Shown here piece after piece: positions 1 through 8,211 of a DNA stretch of 64,000 bases (position 1 is its first letter; every line of letters begins with the position of its first letter). The DNA comes from Angustibacter sp. Root456 (GTDB taxonomy: Bacteria > Actinomycetota > Actinomycetes > Actinomycetales > Angustibacteraceae): positions 70,925 to 134,924 of the forward strand of contig NZ_LMER01000016.1 in the NCBI RefSeq assembly GCF_001426435.1. Reading direction: 5' to 3'. The translations under genes were made by a program, and so were the position numbers. The notes under the pieces were generated by a model. The model did no database searches and was not told where the DNA came from. It was given only the letters and a program-made list of their open reading frames with translations.

Positions 1-1100
1 AGCTGCCACCCCTCGGTGACGTCACGTCCGCCCGCCGTCGGGTCATCGACGCGGTCGCCGGCTTCGGTGCCCTGCAACCGTTCCTGGACGACCCAGCGGT
101 CGAGGAGATCTGGATCAACGAGCCGGGGAAGGTGTTCGTGGCCCGGGCCGGGGTCGCGGAGCTGACGACGACGATCCTCGGCGCTGCTGAGGTCTGCGAC
201 CTGATCGAGCGCATGCTCAAGTGGTCGGGCCGACGCATTGACCTGTCGTCGCCGTTCGTGGACGCGATGCTCCCCGACGGATCGCGGCTTCACGTCGTGA
301 TCCCTGACGTCACGCGAGAGCACTGGGCGGTCAACATCCGCAAGTTCGTCGTGCGCGCCAAGCACCTGGACGACCTCGTCGGGCTCGGCACGCTGACTCC
401 GCAGGCCGCCCGGTTCCTGACCGCCAGCGTCGCCGCCGGTCTGAACGTCCTGGTCTCCGGCGGCACCCAGGCAGGAAAGACCACCCTCCTGAACTGCCTC
501 GCAGCGGCCGCGGGTCCACGCGAGCGCATCGTGACCTGTGAGGAGGTGTTCGAGCTGCAGATCGACGCCCGTGACGTCGTGGCCATGCAGTGCCGTCAGC
601 CCAGTCTCGAAGGCACAGGCGAGATCCCCTTGCGGCGCTTGGTCAAGGAGGCGTTGCGCATGCGCCCCTCGCGGCTGGTCGTGGGTGAGGTGCGACAAGG
701 CGAGAGCCTCGATCTGCTGCTGGCGCTCAACAGCGGGCTGCCCGGCATGGGAACGGTCCACGCGAACAGCGCGCGGGAGGCGCTGACGAAGATGTGCACC
801 TTGCCTCTGCTGGCCGGTGAGAACGTCAGCGCCCGCTTCGTCGTGCCCACGGTGGCCGCCAGCATCGACCTCGTCGTGCACGTGGCCTTGGAGCCGTCCG
901 GTCGGCGTCGGGTACGCGAGGTCGTCGCCGTACCGGGACGGGTCGAGGGGGACGTCATCGAGACCACCGACCTGTTCAGCACCCGGGGCGGACGGCTGGA
1001 GCGCGCCAACGGGTTCCCACCGCACGTCGAGCGGTTCGAGCGAGCGGGCATCGACGTGGCGGCCCTGCTCGCTGCCGACGGCGAGCTGGTGGCCTCGTGA
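1..1100 (+). CDS. TadA/CpaF-type pilus assembly ATPase (5' truncated by window)
   Basis: This is a secretion ATPase of the type II/IV family that powers assembly of Flp/Tad pili at the inner face of the membrane. The reading frame is already open at base 3 and runs 365 residues to TGA at 1098-1100, so the start lies outside the window. The GTG near 132 is internal, because the sequence before it codes for family-like residues ending in EEIWINEPGKVF. A Walker A motif (GGTQAGKTT) is encoded near 460-486. The Asp/Glu-rich and RPSRLVVGEVR segments that follow are typical of the CpaF group, and the HANSAREAL segment matches the His box. It is followed at once by tadB and tadC, the usual order. The family call is firm; the N-terminus is missing only because of the window edge. 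Confidence 0.93.
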   Translation, partial: LPPLGDVTSARRRVIDAVAGFGALQPFLDDPAVEEIWINEPGKVFVARAGVAELTTTILGAAEVCDLIERMLKWSGRRIDLSSPFVDAMLPDGSRLHVVIPDVTREHWAVNIRKFVVRAKHLDDLVGLGTLTPQAARFLTASVAAGLNVLVSGGTQAGKTTLLNCLAAAAGPRERIVTCEEVFELQIDARDVVAMQCRQPSLEGTGEIPLRRLVKEALRMRPSRLVVGEVRQGESLDLLLALNSGLPGMGTVHANSAREALTKMCTLPLLAGENVSARFVVPTVAASIDLVVHVALEPSGRRRVREVVAVPGRVEGDVIETTDLFSTRGGRLERANGFPPHVERFERAGIDVAALLAADGELVAS

Positions 1101-1113
1101 GCGGCGGTGGGTG

Positions 1114-1968
1114 GTGACGGCACTCGGACTCGGGCTCGTGCTGGGCTGCGGTCTGTTCTGCCTGTGGTGGTCGTGCTGGTCAGTCCCCGCGCGCTCATCG
1201 AGGCGACGACCTTCACGGTTGCGTGAGCTCGTGCACCAGGCCGGGCTGCCAGAGCTCGCGCCGCGGGCCGTCCTGGCGGCATGCGTCCTGTGCGCCGGCC
1301 TGGTGCTCGTTCTGGCTGCAGCCATCACTCGCACGCTGCCCGTGGCGGCCTGCCTCGCCCTGCTCGCCGGTGGCTCACCGCTGATGGCCCTGCGCGCGCG
1401 AGCGCAGCGGCGCCAGACCGACCTCCGACACGCCTGGCCGGACGCCGTCGACCACCTGGCCTCGGCGGTGCGCGCCGGGCTGTCGCTGCCGGAGGCGCTC
1501 GCAGCGCTGGCCGTGCGCGGTCCCGCCGACCTGCGCGCCGGCTTCGCGGCCTTCGAGGTGGACTACCGCGCGACGGGGCGCTTCGATCTCGCGCTCGACG
1601 AGCTGAAGGTCCGGCTCGCGGACCCGGTCGCCGACCGCGTGGTCGAGTCACTGCGCCTCGCCCGACAGGTCGGTGGCACCGACCTGGGGCGCCTGCTGCG
1701 CACGCTGGCGGACTTCTTGCGCTCTGACGCCCGGCTGCGTGGCGAGCTCGAAGCGAGACAGAGCTGGACCGTCAACGCGGCCCGCCTGGCCGTCACGGCG
1801 CCGTGGGTCGTCCTGTTGGTGCTCGCCACGAGGCCCGAGTCGTTGGCGGCGTACTCACGCCCGGCCGGCGTGGTCGTACTGGGCGTCGGGGCCGCGGTGA
1901 GCGCCACCAGCTACGCCCTGATGCGGCGCATCGCGCGCTTGCCCGCTGAGCGGAGGGTCCTGCGGTGA
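1114..1968 (+). CDS. TadB-like type II secretion F-domain membrane protein
   Basis: This is an inner-membrane platform protein of the Tad pilus, 284 residues from the GTG at 1114 (a GTG at 1111 is equally possible). The frame stays open far upstream, but that stretch overlaps tadA and is antisense-like filler, so a start just after the tadA stop (1100) is preferred. It has an N-terminal hydrophobic segment, a second membrane pair, a central cytoplasmic T2SSF segment (about residues 100-230, including LADFLRSDARLRGELEAR) and C-terminal membrane helices. The stop overlaps the start of the next gene (GTGA at 1965-1968), which points to translational coupling with tadC. The exact start is uncertain by one codon or more. 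Confidence 0.82.
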   Translation: MTALGLGLVLGCGLFCLWWSCWSVPARSSRRRPSRLRELVHQAGLPELAPRAVLAACVLCAGLVLVLAAAITRTLPVAACLALLAGGSPLMALRARAQRRQTDLRHAWPDAVDHLASAVRAGLSLPEALAALAVRGPADLRAGFAAFEVDYRATGRFDLALDELKVRLADPVADRVVESLRLARQVGGTDLGRLLRTLADFLRSDARLRGELEARQSWTVNAARLAVTAPWVVLLVLATRPESLAAYSRPAGVVVLGVGAAVSATSYALMRRIARLPAERRVLR

Positions 1969-2909
1969 CGCCGACGGGCTTGCTGATCACGGGTTCCCTC
2001 GTGGGTGGTCTGCTCGGGCTGGGCCTGGCCGTGGTCGTCCGCTACCTGCCCCTCCTGCGCCGGCCGTCGCTCGAGGCCCGGCTCGCGCCGTACGTGGCCG
2101 ACGTGCTCCCAGAGAGTCGCTTGCTGGTCCCGCACGGCGTCGGGAGCGCTGTTCCGGTGCTGCAGCGCCTTGTCGCGCGAGGCGCGAGACGTGTCGCCGC
2201 GCGCCTGCAGCTGCTGCTCGGCGGTGCGTCGTCGGTGCAGCGCCGCCTCGACCGGGCGGGCCGAGGGGTGGACGTCGAGTCCTTTCGCGCCGAGCAGGTC
2301 GTCTGGGGCGCGCTCGGTGGGCTCGCGGGTGGCGTCGTCGCTGGCGCGCTGTGGTGGGGACGCCAGGCAGCCCCGGTCGCGTTGTCAGTGCTCGTGCTCG
2401 CGGCTGTAGGCGGTGGGTTCGCGGCTCGCGACTGGGCCCTCACGCAACAGGCACGTCGACGCGAACGACTGATGATGGCGGAGTTCCCCACCGTCGCCGA
2501 GATGCTCGCTCTCGCCGTCGGTGCCGGGGAGGGACCGGTCGCGGCCTTGGAGCGCGTGGCCCACCTGTCGCACGGCGAGCTGGCGGCGGAGCTGCGTCGC
2601 ACCCTCGCCGATGCCCGCGCAGGGGCGTCGTTCGTGCAGGCCCTGCAGGGACTGAGCACCCGCACTGACCTCGCACCGCTGGTGCGGTTCGTGGACGGCG
2701 TCGTCGTAGCGGTCGAGCGCGGCACGCCGCTGGCGGAGGTGCTGCGAGGGCAGGCCCAGGACGTCCGCGAGGCCGGACACCGCGAGCTGACGGAAGCCGC
2801 CGGCCGCAAGGAGATCGCGATGATGGTTCCGGTGGTCTTCGGGGTGTTACCCGTGACCGTGCTGTTCGCCGTCTATCCCGGTTTCGCGTTCCTGCGCATG
2901 GGCTGGTGA
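1965..2909 (+). CDS. TadC-like type II secretion F-domain membrane protein
   Basis: This 314-residue integral membrane protein starts at a GTG overlapping the tadB stop. It has an N-terminal membrane helix, a central helix pair (about residues 110-150), a T2SSF segment (about 165-290, with EFPTVAEMLALAVGAGEGPV and a later glutamate-rich helix) and a C-terminal hydrophobic helix ending PGFAFLRMGW. TadB and TadC form the membrane base on which the ATPase acts. It is the last gene of the closely packed tadABC part. The next gene follows after an 87-bp leader of unusual composition. Confidence 0.87.
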   Translation: MTPTGLLITGSLVGGLLGLGLAVVVRYLPLLRRPSLEARLAPYVADVLPESRLLVPHGVGSAVPVLQRLVARGARRVAARLQLLLGGASSVQRRLDRAGRGVDVESFRAEQVVWGALGGLAGGVVAGALWWGRQAAPVALSVLVLAAVGGGFAARDWALTQQARRRERLMMAEFPTVAEMLALAVGAGEGPVAALERVAHLSHGELAAELRRTLADARAGASFVQALQGLSTRTDLAPLVRFVDGVVVAVERGTPLAEVLRGQAQDVREAGHRELTEAAGRKEIAMMVPVVFGVLPVTVLFAVYPGFAFLRMGW

Positions 2910-2943
2910 CCGTGAGGACACCCGACGACATGACGACACGACT

Positions 2944-2983
2944 CGACACGACACAACACGGCACGGCACAACACGACACGAGG
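2944..2983 (+). repeat. Mirror-ordered array of 5-bp units in pilin leader
   Basis: Eight consecutive pentamers of the form C-R-R-C-A run in the order cgaca, cgaca, caaca, cggca, cggca, caaca, cgaca, cgagg. The order of units is mirror-symmetric around 2963/2964 and only the last unit is degenerate. The stretch has no T from 2944 to the start codon at 2997. It lies in the 5' leader of the pilin-like gene, just upstream of an AGGAG at 2981-2985. A transcript of it would be almost unstructured. Confidence 0.85.
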
Positions 2984-2996
2984 AGACGCACAGAGG

Positions 2997-3209
2997 ATGA
3001 CAAGGCAGCTGACGCACCGACTCCGGCGCGCCTGGATGACCCTGCTGCAGCGGGTGCTCGCGGGCGGCGCGGCCGACCGAGGCGACGTCCCTGGCTGGGT
3101 GCTCGTCACGATGATGACCGCAGGGCTGGTGGCCGGGCTCTGGGCCGTGGCCGGGGACGCGCTCAACGACCTGTTCCGCAACGCGGTGAACGGTGTCAGT
3201 GGTCCGTGA
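2997..3209 (+). CDS. Small Flp/pilin-like membrane peptide of the Tad locus
   Basis: This 70-residue peptide has a basic N-terminus (about residues 1-30), then the junction GGAADRGDVPGW and one hydrophobic helix (about 35-55). It fits the size and position of the Flp pilin subunit between tadC and the tadE-like genes. The canonical prepilin pattern, a Gly cleavage site followed by a Glu at +5, is not visible, so either it is a diverged pilin or processing differs. The ATG at 2997 is chosen because AGGAG lies at 2981-2985. The stop overlaps the next start (GTGA 3206-3209). The function is inferred mainly from context. Confidence 0.7.
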   Translation: MTRQLTHRLRRAWMTLLQRVLAGGAADRGDVPGWVLVTMMTAGLVAGLWAVAGDALNDLFRNAVNGVSGP

Positions 3210-3598
3210 AGCGCAGGGCGGGGGACGACGGCTCCGCGGCGGTCGACTTCGCCCTGGTGGGTGGGCTGCTCACGCTGGTGTTCATGAGCGTCGTGCAGCT
3301 CGGGCTGCTGCTGCACGTGCGGTCGACGCTCATCGACTGCACCGCGGAGGCCGCCCGGGCCGGCGCGCTGGCCGGGCACTCGGCGTCCGACAGCCCGATG
3401 CGCCTGCGCCAGCTGCTGGCTGCCGAGCTCGGGGCGGGCTACGCCTCGCGGGTTCGGGTGACCGGCGCGGAGCGGACGACGGTCGGAGACGTCGAGGTCG
3501 TGACCCTGACCGTCTCGGCGCCGGCACCGGTCGTCGGGCTGGCCGGGCCGACGCATGGCCTGGTCGTGACCGCACACGCCGTCGCAGAGCCGCGGTGA
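3206..3598 (+). CDS. TadE-like pseudopilin
   Basis: This is a 130-residue TadE family protein. After a short basic stretch comes the signature GSAAVDFALVGGLLTLVF, a prepilin-like helix whose acidic residue follows the small Gly/Ser positions (Asp here rather than the usual Glu). The remainder is a small extracytoplasmic domain. The GTG start at 3206 overlaps the previous stop by 4 nt; longer versions of the frame would run through the pilin gene and are rejected. TadE and TadF are minor pseudopilins matured by a prepilin peptidase, which is not encoded in this window. Confidence 0.85.
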   Translation: MKRRAGDDGSAAVDFALVGGLLTLVFMSVVQLGLLLHVRSTLIDCTAEAARAGALAGHSASDSPMRLRQLLAAELGAGYASRVRVTGAERTTVGDVEVVTLTVSAPAPVVGLAGPTHGLVVTAHAVAEPR

Positions 3599-4035
3599 CG
3601 ACGCCCCGCTGGGGCGCCGACGCGGGCAGCGCCCTCGTGGAGTTCTGCCTGCTGGTCGTGCTGCTGCTCGTGCCCGTCGTGTACCTGGTGGTGGCGCTGG
3701 GTCGGTTGGAGGCCGGTGCCTTCGCGGTGCACCGGGCGGCGCGAGAGGCCGGACGCGCGTTCGTCACCGGGGTCGACGACCGCGACGGGCGCTCGCGTGG
3801 ACGAGCGGCCGCCGAGCTGGCCTTCACCGATCTGGGCTTCGGCTCGGCAGAGCACGCGGTCGAGCTGGGATGCCGCCAGGCAGACTGCCACCTCCCCGAG
3901 TCTCGCGTCGAGGTGCTCGCCGTGCTCGACGTCCGGCTTCCGGCCGTGCCCCGGGGGCTCGACCGGGCGATCCCGCTGCATCTACAGCTCAGCGCGCACC
4001 ACGTGGTCACCGTCGACCGGTTCGTCGCTCGATGA
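3595..4035 (+). CDS. TadE/TadF-like pseudopilin
   Basis: This 146-residue protein starts at a GTG overlapping the preceding stop. The N-terminal helix carries GSALVEFCLLVVLLLVPVVY, with the Gly, Glu and hydrophobic order of TadE-like prepilins. The exported domain holds a Cys pair (LGCRQADCHLPE) that may form a disulphide. Its stop overlaps the next ATG (ATGA, 4032-4035). It is the second of three consecutive pseudopilin-type genes and probably acts as a minor subunit or assembly factor of the same pilus. Confidence 0.83.
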   Translation: MTTPRWGADAGSALVEFCLLVVLLLVPVVYLVVALGRLEAGAFAVHRAAREAGRAFVTGVDDRDGRSRGRAAAELAFTDLGFGSAEHAVELGCRQADCHLPESRVEVLAVLDVRLPAVPRGLDRAIPLHLQLSAHHVVTVDRFVAR

Positions 4036-4502
4036 GGTCACCCACTCGCCCCGACGACGACGGGCAGATCACCATCCTCGCGCTCGGGTTCGCGCTCATC
4101 GCCTTCGTCCTGGTCGCGGTGGTGGCGGACGTCGCAGCCGTGCACCTGGCGCGCACCCAGCTCACCGACGTCGCCGAGGCCGCTGCTCTCGACGCCGCCG
4201 ACGCGCTCGCCGACACCGCGTACCGAGACGGCATCGACGGGGCGCGCAGGTCGCCCGCCGTGCCGGTCACCGACGACTCGGTGCGCCGCCAGGTCGGGCG
4301 CTACCTCGCCACCTACGAGCCGACGTCCCGCCTCGAGGCCGTGCGCGTGCTGCCCGGCACCGGCTCGGCGGACGGTCAGAGCGCCACCGTGGCGCTGGCC
4401 GGTCGGGCGCGACTCCCGGTCGCCGCCTTCGTCGTCGCGTCGTGGAACACAGGCGTCACGGTGACGGCCACCGCGACGGCGCGGTCCCCGTTGCGTCGGT
4501 GA
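4032..4502 (+). CDS. TadG-like protein (pilus assembly, TadE/G N-terminal type)
   Basis: This 156-residue protein begins DDDGQITILALGFALIAF, the Gln-Ile-Thr variant of the TadG N-terminal helix, followed by an exported alpha/beta segment. The C-terminal stretch around FVVASWNTGVT is encoded at about 4426-4460. A diverged, frameshifted copy of this 3' end recurs at 11796-11876, just before prfB. The gene closes the tad operon. What follows (4503 onward) is different in character and looks inserted. Confidence 0.82.
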   Translation: MRSPTRPDDDGQITILALGFALIAFVLVAVVADVAAVHLARTQLTDVAEAAALDAADALADTAYRDGIDGARRSPAVPVTDDSVRRQVGRYLATYEPTSRLEAVRVLPGTGSADGQSATVALAGRARLPVAAFVVASWNTGVTVTATATARSPLRR

Positions 4503-4555
4503 AGGTGATGACGCCGCCCCTCGTGTAAGACGGCCCTCGAGATGTCCGCTGAAAT

Positions 4556-4569
4556 CACGGTCAGCCGTG
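4556..4569. promoter_or_regulatory. Inverted repeat upstream of PASTA gene
   Basis: The arms CACGG and CCGTG are separated by TCAG, about 140 bp upstream of the PASTA gene start. The 207-bp spacer 4503-4709 holds no convincing gene; this is its clearest symmetric element. It could be an operator or chance in GC-rich DNA. Confidence 0.25.
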
Positions 4570-4709
4570 CTTCTCGCGTGGCACGATCCTCCGGGGCAAG
4601 GAGCTCAGTCGATCTCGGCACCTTGGCCGGCGCGGACTGCGCGTCGTTGCGCTCGAGGGCGGGCGAGGTCACGGCGGCCATGAGATCGACACGAGAGCAG
4701 AGGAAGCGG

Positions 4710-5744
4710 ATGCCGGAGGAGAACGCTGCGGTCGAGACCCCGGCGCGCGCTGACCACCCGACACCTACGCCGCGCCCGCATGGTCGTCGTTGGCTCGTCG
4801 TGGCAGCGCTTTCGATGGCTGGCGCCATGGTGCTCGGGTCTGGCGCGGCTGGCTGGTGGCTGGCGAATCGAACGCTCGTTGCCTCGCACCACGACGCGCC
4901 CGACCCCAAGTCACCACCTCCTTCGCAGGACGTCTCGCCCGCTCAGATGCCCGACGTTCGGGGCCTTCGGGCGGCAGTCGCTCAGCAGGTCCTCGTCGAC
5001 GCGGCGATCCCGGTGAACGCGATCTCCACCCACGACGCGCCATCAGCCGCCACCCCCGGTGTCGTGGTCGAGCAGACTCCAGCCTTCGGTGAAGACGATG
5101 TCTCGAAGGTCGATCTCGGAATCGCCGTGCCGGTCACGATGCCCGACCTGGCCGGCAAGAGCCAGGACGAGGCCGTCGAGACCCTCTCGGGATTCGGCGT
5201 CGGCGTGAGCGTCGCCTACGCCTACTCGAAGGACGTCACCGCCGGCCGCGTCCTGTCGACGACGCCGGCGATCGGGAAGCGCCTGGGTCCGACGGCGTCG
5301 ATCACGGTCGCGACGAGCGGGTCGACCCTTCCCCTGTCGCAGGTCAACACCGTCGCCGGGGGATGCGACTCCGCGCAGAACGTGGCGGTCAACGGCCACG
5401 ACTACGCCACGGCGTTGGGGTGCTCGACCGACACGACTGCTGCCGCCAGCACCACGTGGGTGCTGTCGAAGACGGTTGATCGCTTGGTCGCGACGGTCGG
5501 CATCGCGGACGACGAAGCGCCGGGTGCGTCCGCGCCCTACGCGGTCATCGTCGACGGCAAGGTCGTCGCCAAGGGGACAGCAGCATTCGGCGCATCGACG
5601 AAGATCGACGTGCGTTGCACCGGTGCGATCCAGCTCACGATCCGCGTCGGCCCGGCCTCCGCCGAGGACGTCACCGTGGAGTTCGGCGACGCCGTGGTCT
5701 ACGGGTCCGACCAGGGCATCGCGCGGCTGGCGAAGCTTCAGTGA
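4710..5744 (+). CDS. Membrane-anchored PASTA-domain protein with NPCBM-like C-terminus
   Basis: This is a 344-residue single-pass protein. A short cytoplasmic tail (about 1-26, Pro-rich) precedes one membrane helix (about 28-50) and an extracellular Pro-rich linker. Two PASTA repeats follow (about 80-140 and 142-206, beginning MPDVRG and MPDLAG). The C-terminal domain (about 210-340) resembles NPCBM/NEW2 carbohydrate-binding modules. PASTA domains usually bind muropeptides or lipid II. Here there is no kinase or transpeptidase domain, so the protein looks like a cell-wall sensor or scaffold. The ATG at 4710 is preferred because AGAGG lies just upstream; an earlier in-frame ATG at 4680 is weaker. 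Its stop overlaps the GTG of the VWA-SGNH gene, so the two are probably made together. Confidence 0.8.
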   Translation: MPEENAAVETPARADHPTPTPRPHGRRWLVVAALSMAGAMVLGSGAAGWWLANRTLVASHHDAPDPKSPPPSQDVSPAQMPDVRGLRAAVAQQVLVDAAIPVNAISTHDAPSAATPGVVVEQTPAFGEDDVSKVDLGIAVPVTMPDLAGKSQDEAVETLSGFGVGVSVAYAYSKDVTAGRVLSTTPAIGKRLGPTASITVATSGSTLPLSQVNTVAGGCDSAQNVAVNGHDYATALGCSTDTTAAASTTWVLSKTVDRLVATVGIADDEAPGASAPYAVIVDGKVVAKGTAAFGASTKIDVRCTGAIQLTIRVGPASAEDVTVEFGDAVVYGSDQGIARLAKLQ

Positions 5745-8197
5745 GGGTCAGGGGGATCCTGGCCGCCGCTGCTCTGGCTGCGCTCGCCGTCGCAGGAGGG
5801 GCCGCGGCGGGCCACCAGACGGCGAGCGCGACACCCACTGCGACGACGGCCTCAGACGTGGTGCCGCCCGTCGTGGTCGTCCTCGACCTGTCGGGCTCGA
5901 TGAATGATGACGACGGCACGGGACTCATCAAGCTGACAGGTGCGAAGAAGGCCGTCGACGAGGTGATCCGAGGCCTCCCGTCGTCGCAGCCCTTTGGGTT
6001 GTGGACGTATCCCGGGGGAGCCGACGACTGCGGGTCGGGCTCCTTCGCCATCACGCCGGGAACCATCCGCGACCTGGCCGGGACGATCGCCCGGGCCGAC
6101 GCCCTGACCGCCGACGGTGGCACCCCGACCGGTCCAGCCCTGCAGAGCGCAGCCGACGCCCTGACGTCGCAAGGCACCAGCAAGGCGACGCTGGTGCTGA
6201 TCTCCGACGGAGAGAGCAACTGCGGCGACAGTCCCTGCACGGTGGCGAAGGACCTCGTCACCAAGGGCTTCGACGTCACGATCCACACCGTCGGGTTCCG
6301 GGTGTCCGCGCAGGGACGCAGCGAGCTCAACTGCGTGGCGTCGGCCACCGGGGGCACCTACGTCGACGTCGACAACAGCAAGGAGCTGAACCAGACCCTC
6401 AAGCGCCTCACCCGCGCACGGCTGCGGATTCAAGCTGCGGGCCAAGCCGGTCAGCTCGACCTCGCACTCGGTCGGCTCACGGTCACGGTCTCCAACGACT
6501 CCGCGGTGACGGCGAACGACGTCCAGCTTCTCCTGACGCTCGACCGCAACGCCCCGGCCATCGGGAACACGCTGCTGCGGATCGGCAACCTCCTGCCCGG
6601 AACGTCGGTCGTCCGAACATGGAGCGTGGGTTCGCCTGTCCGCTCGCCCGGCGCAGCCATCGGCCAGAACGACGCGACAACGACCAAGTTCGCCCTGCGC
6701 GCCTGGGCCAGGAACGCCGACGAGGTGTCCGCCAACGGAGTGGTCGGTCGCCGTGGCGCCGACAGCGGTCAGGTCACGATGAAGGACGACCTCGGCGACG
6801 TCTTTCGCAGACCTCTCGACGCTGGGCACCCCATCGTGATCCTCGGGGACTCGTACTCGGCCGGGGAGGGGACCTTCGACTACGTCGCCGCACCGCGCGG
6901 CGTCTCGGCCGCATGCCACCGAAGCAACAAGTCGTATCTCATCGCCGAGCTCGACCCAGGAGACGTCGTGAACCTGGCCTGCTCGGGTGCGGTCAGCTGG
7001 GACTTGTACTACGAGGACGGGCGATCCACCCCGCCACAGCTCACCCAGCTCGACGACCTCGATCGCGCCCCCGGAGCGGTGGTGATGACGCTTGGGGGAA
7101 ACGACATCGGCTTCGCGGACATCGTCAGGGAGTGCGTGGTGAACAGCTGCGACGCGGACGCGGCGCAGATCGAGTCCTGGAACGACTCCGCTGACTCCCT
7201 TCGCACCTGGCTCGGGCCGGTCTACGAGGATGTGTGGAAGACCATCAACATCGAACGGCGACGCAAGCAGCGGAACGGGGCCTACGCGCCGGTCGTCGTC
7301 CTGGCGTACCCGCAGGTGACTCATGCGACGAAGTTCGGTGCGTGTGGGCGGATCGCGGGAGTCAAGCACACGATCGGTGCCGGCGAAGTGCGGGTGGCCA
7401 ACAACCTGGTCGCGCACCTCAACGCGGCGCTGCGAGCTGCAGTCGCAGACGCCCGGAGTGCTGGGTACGAGGTGTACTTCGTGCAAGAGACCGCGGACGC
7501 GATGCTTCCGAACCACACCCTCTGCGATGGCCGCAACGCCTACGTGAACGACGTCCTCCCGATCCCCGCGGCCAAGTGGCCGCCGATCGATGCCAGGCCC
7601 GAGTCCGTCCACCCCAACATCTCCGGCTACGCGGCCGAGACCGGCGCGATCGTGGGTTGGTCAGCCGTCGTGACCCCCGTCCCGCCCGACACCAGCTCCC
7701 ACGGCCCCACCGCCACGAAGGTGACGGACACGCCCTGGTCTCTCCTCCCGTTCGGCACCCCGTCGGTCGACGTCTCCGCACAACACACGGTCGACGGCTC
7801 GCTCCTCGACGGCGGACCAGTCATCATCCAGGGCACCGGCTACGAGCCGGGTGGGCCCGTCATCGTCTCGATCCACTCCACGCCTGCCGTCCTCGGAACG
7901 CTCATCGCTGACGAGGACGGAGACATTCGCGGCACGCTCCACCTACCTCCGAGGCTCGAGCTGGGCAGGCACGAGATCGTGGCATCCGGCAAGGGCGCCG
8001 ATGGGACGTTCCGACAGGATCGTGTCGCTGTGTCGGTGCTCGCCCGTGCGCCGGCGTGGGTGCAGCTGGCGCTCGTCGGAACGTGTCTGCTCCTCGTCGT
8101 GGCTGTCGTGTGCACCGCCCTCTGGCGGCGGGGCTCGCGCGGGGGTCGGTCCACTGCGGAAGACTCGCCGAGAGCTCAGCCGAGCCGTCAGCCGTGA
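5741..8197 (+). CDS. Secreted, membrane-anchored VWA + SGNH/GDSL hydrolase fusion
   Basis: This 818-residue protein starts at a GTG overlapping the PASTA gene stop. In order it has a signal peptide (about 1-24) and a von Willebrand A domain (about 42-225) with MIDAS motif DLSGS at 49-53, the TPTG loop and the LISDGES strand. A beta-rich linker follows (about 250-365), then an SGNH hydrolase domain with GDSYSAGEG (nucleophile Ser371), GGND (Asn454) and ESVHPN (His624). An Ig-like segment (about 680-765), one membrane helix (about 770-792) and a basic cytoplasmic tail complete it. The residue three before the catalytic His is Glu rather than the usual Asp. The hydrolase could be a lipase or a polysaccharide/peptidoglycan esterase; the VWA domain would bind a protein or matrix ligand with a metal. 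This fusion is unusual to me. Confidence 0.85.
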   Translation: MRVRGILAAAALAALAVAGGAAAGHQTASATPTATTASDVVPPVVVVLDLSGSMNDDDGTGLIKLTGAKKAVDEVIRGLPSSQPFGLWTYPGGADDCGSGSFAITPGTIRDLAGTIARADALTADGGTPTGPALQSAADALTSQGTSKATLVLISDGESNCGDSPCTVAKDLVTKGFDVTIHTVGFRVSAQGRSELNCVASATGGTYVDVDNSKELNQTLKRLTRARLRIQAAGQAGQLDLALGRLTVTVSNDSAVTANDVQLLLTLDRNAPAIGNTLLRIGNLLPGTSVVRTWSVGSPVRSPGAAIGQNDATTTKFALRAWARNADEVSANGVVGRRGADSGQVTMKDDLGDVFRRPLDAGHPIVILGDSYSAGEGTFDYVAAPRGVSAACHRSNKSYLIAELDPGDVVNLACSGAVSWDLYYEDGRSTPPQLTQLDDLDRAPGAVVMTLGGNDIGFADIVRECVVNSCDADAAQIESWNDSADSLRTWLGPVYEDVWKTINIERRRKQRNGAYAPVVVLAYPQVTHATKFGACGRIAGVKHTIGAGEVRVANNLVAHLNAALRAAVADARSAGYEVYFVQETADAMLPNHTLCDGRNAYVNDVLPIPAAKWPPIDARPESVHPNISGYAAETGAIVGWSAVVTPVPPDTSSHGPTATKVTDTPWSLLPFGTPSVDVSAQHTVDGSLLDGGPVIIQGTGYEPGGPVIVSIHSTPAVLGTLIADEDGDIRGTLHLPPRLELGRHEIVASGKGADGTFRQDRVAVSVLARAPAWVQLALVGTCLLLVVAVVCTALWRRGSRGGRSTAEDSPRAQPSRQP

Positions 8198-8211
8198 ACT
8201 CGGGAGGTGAC

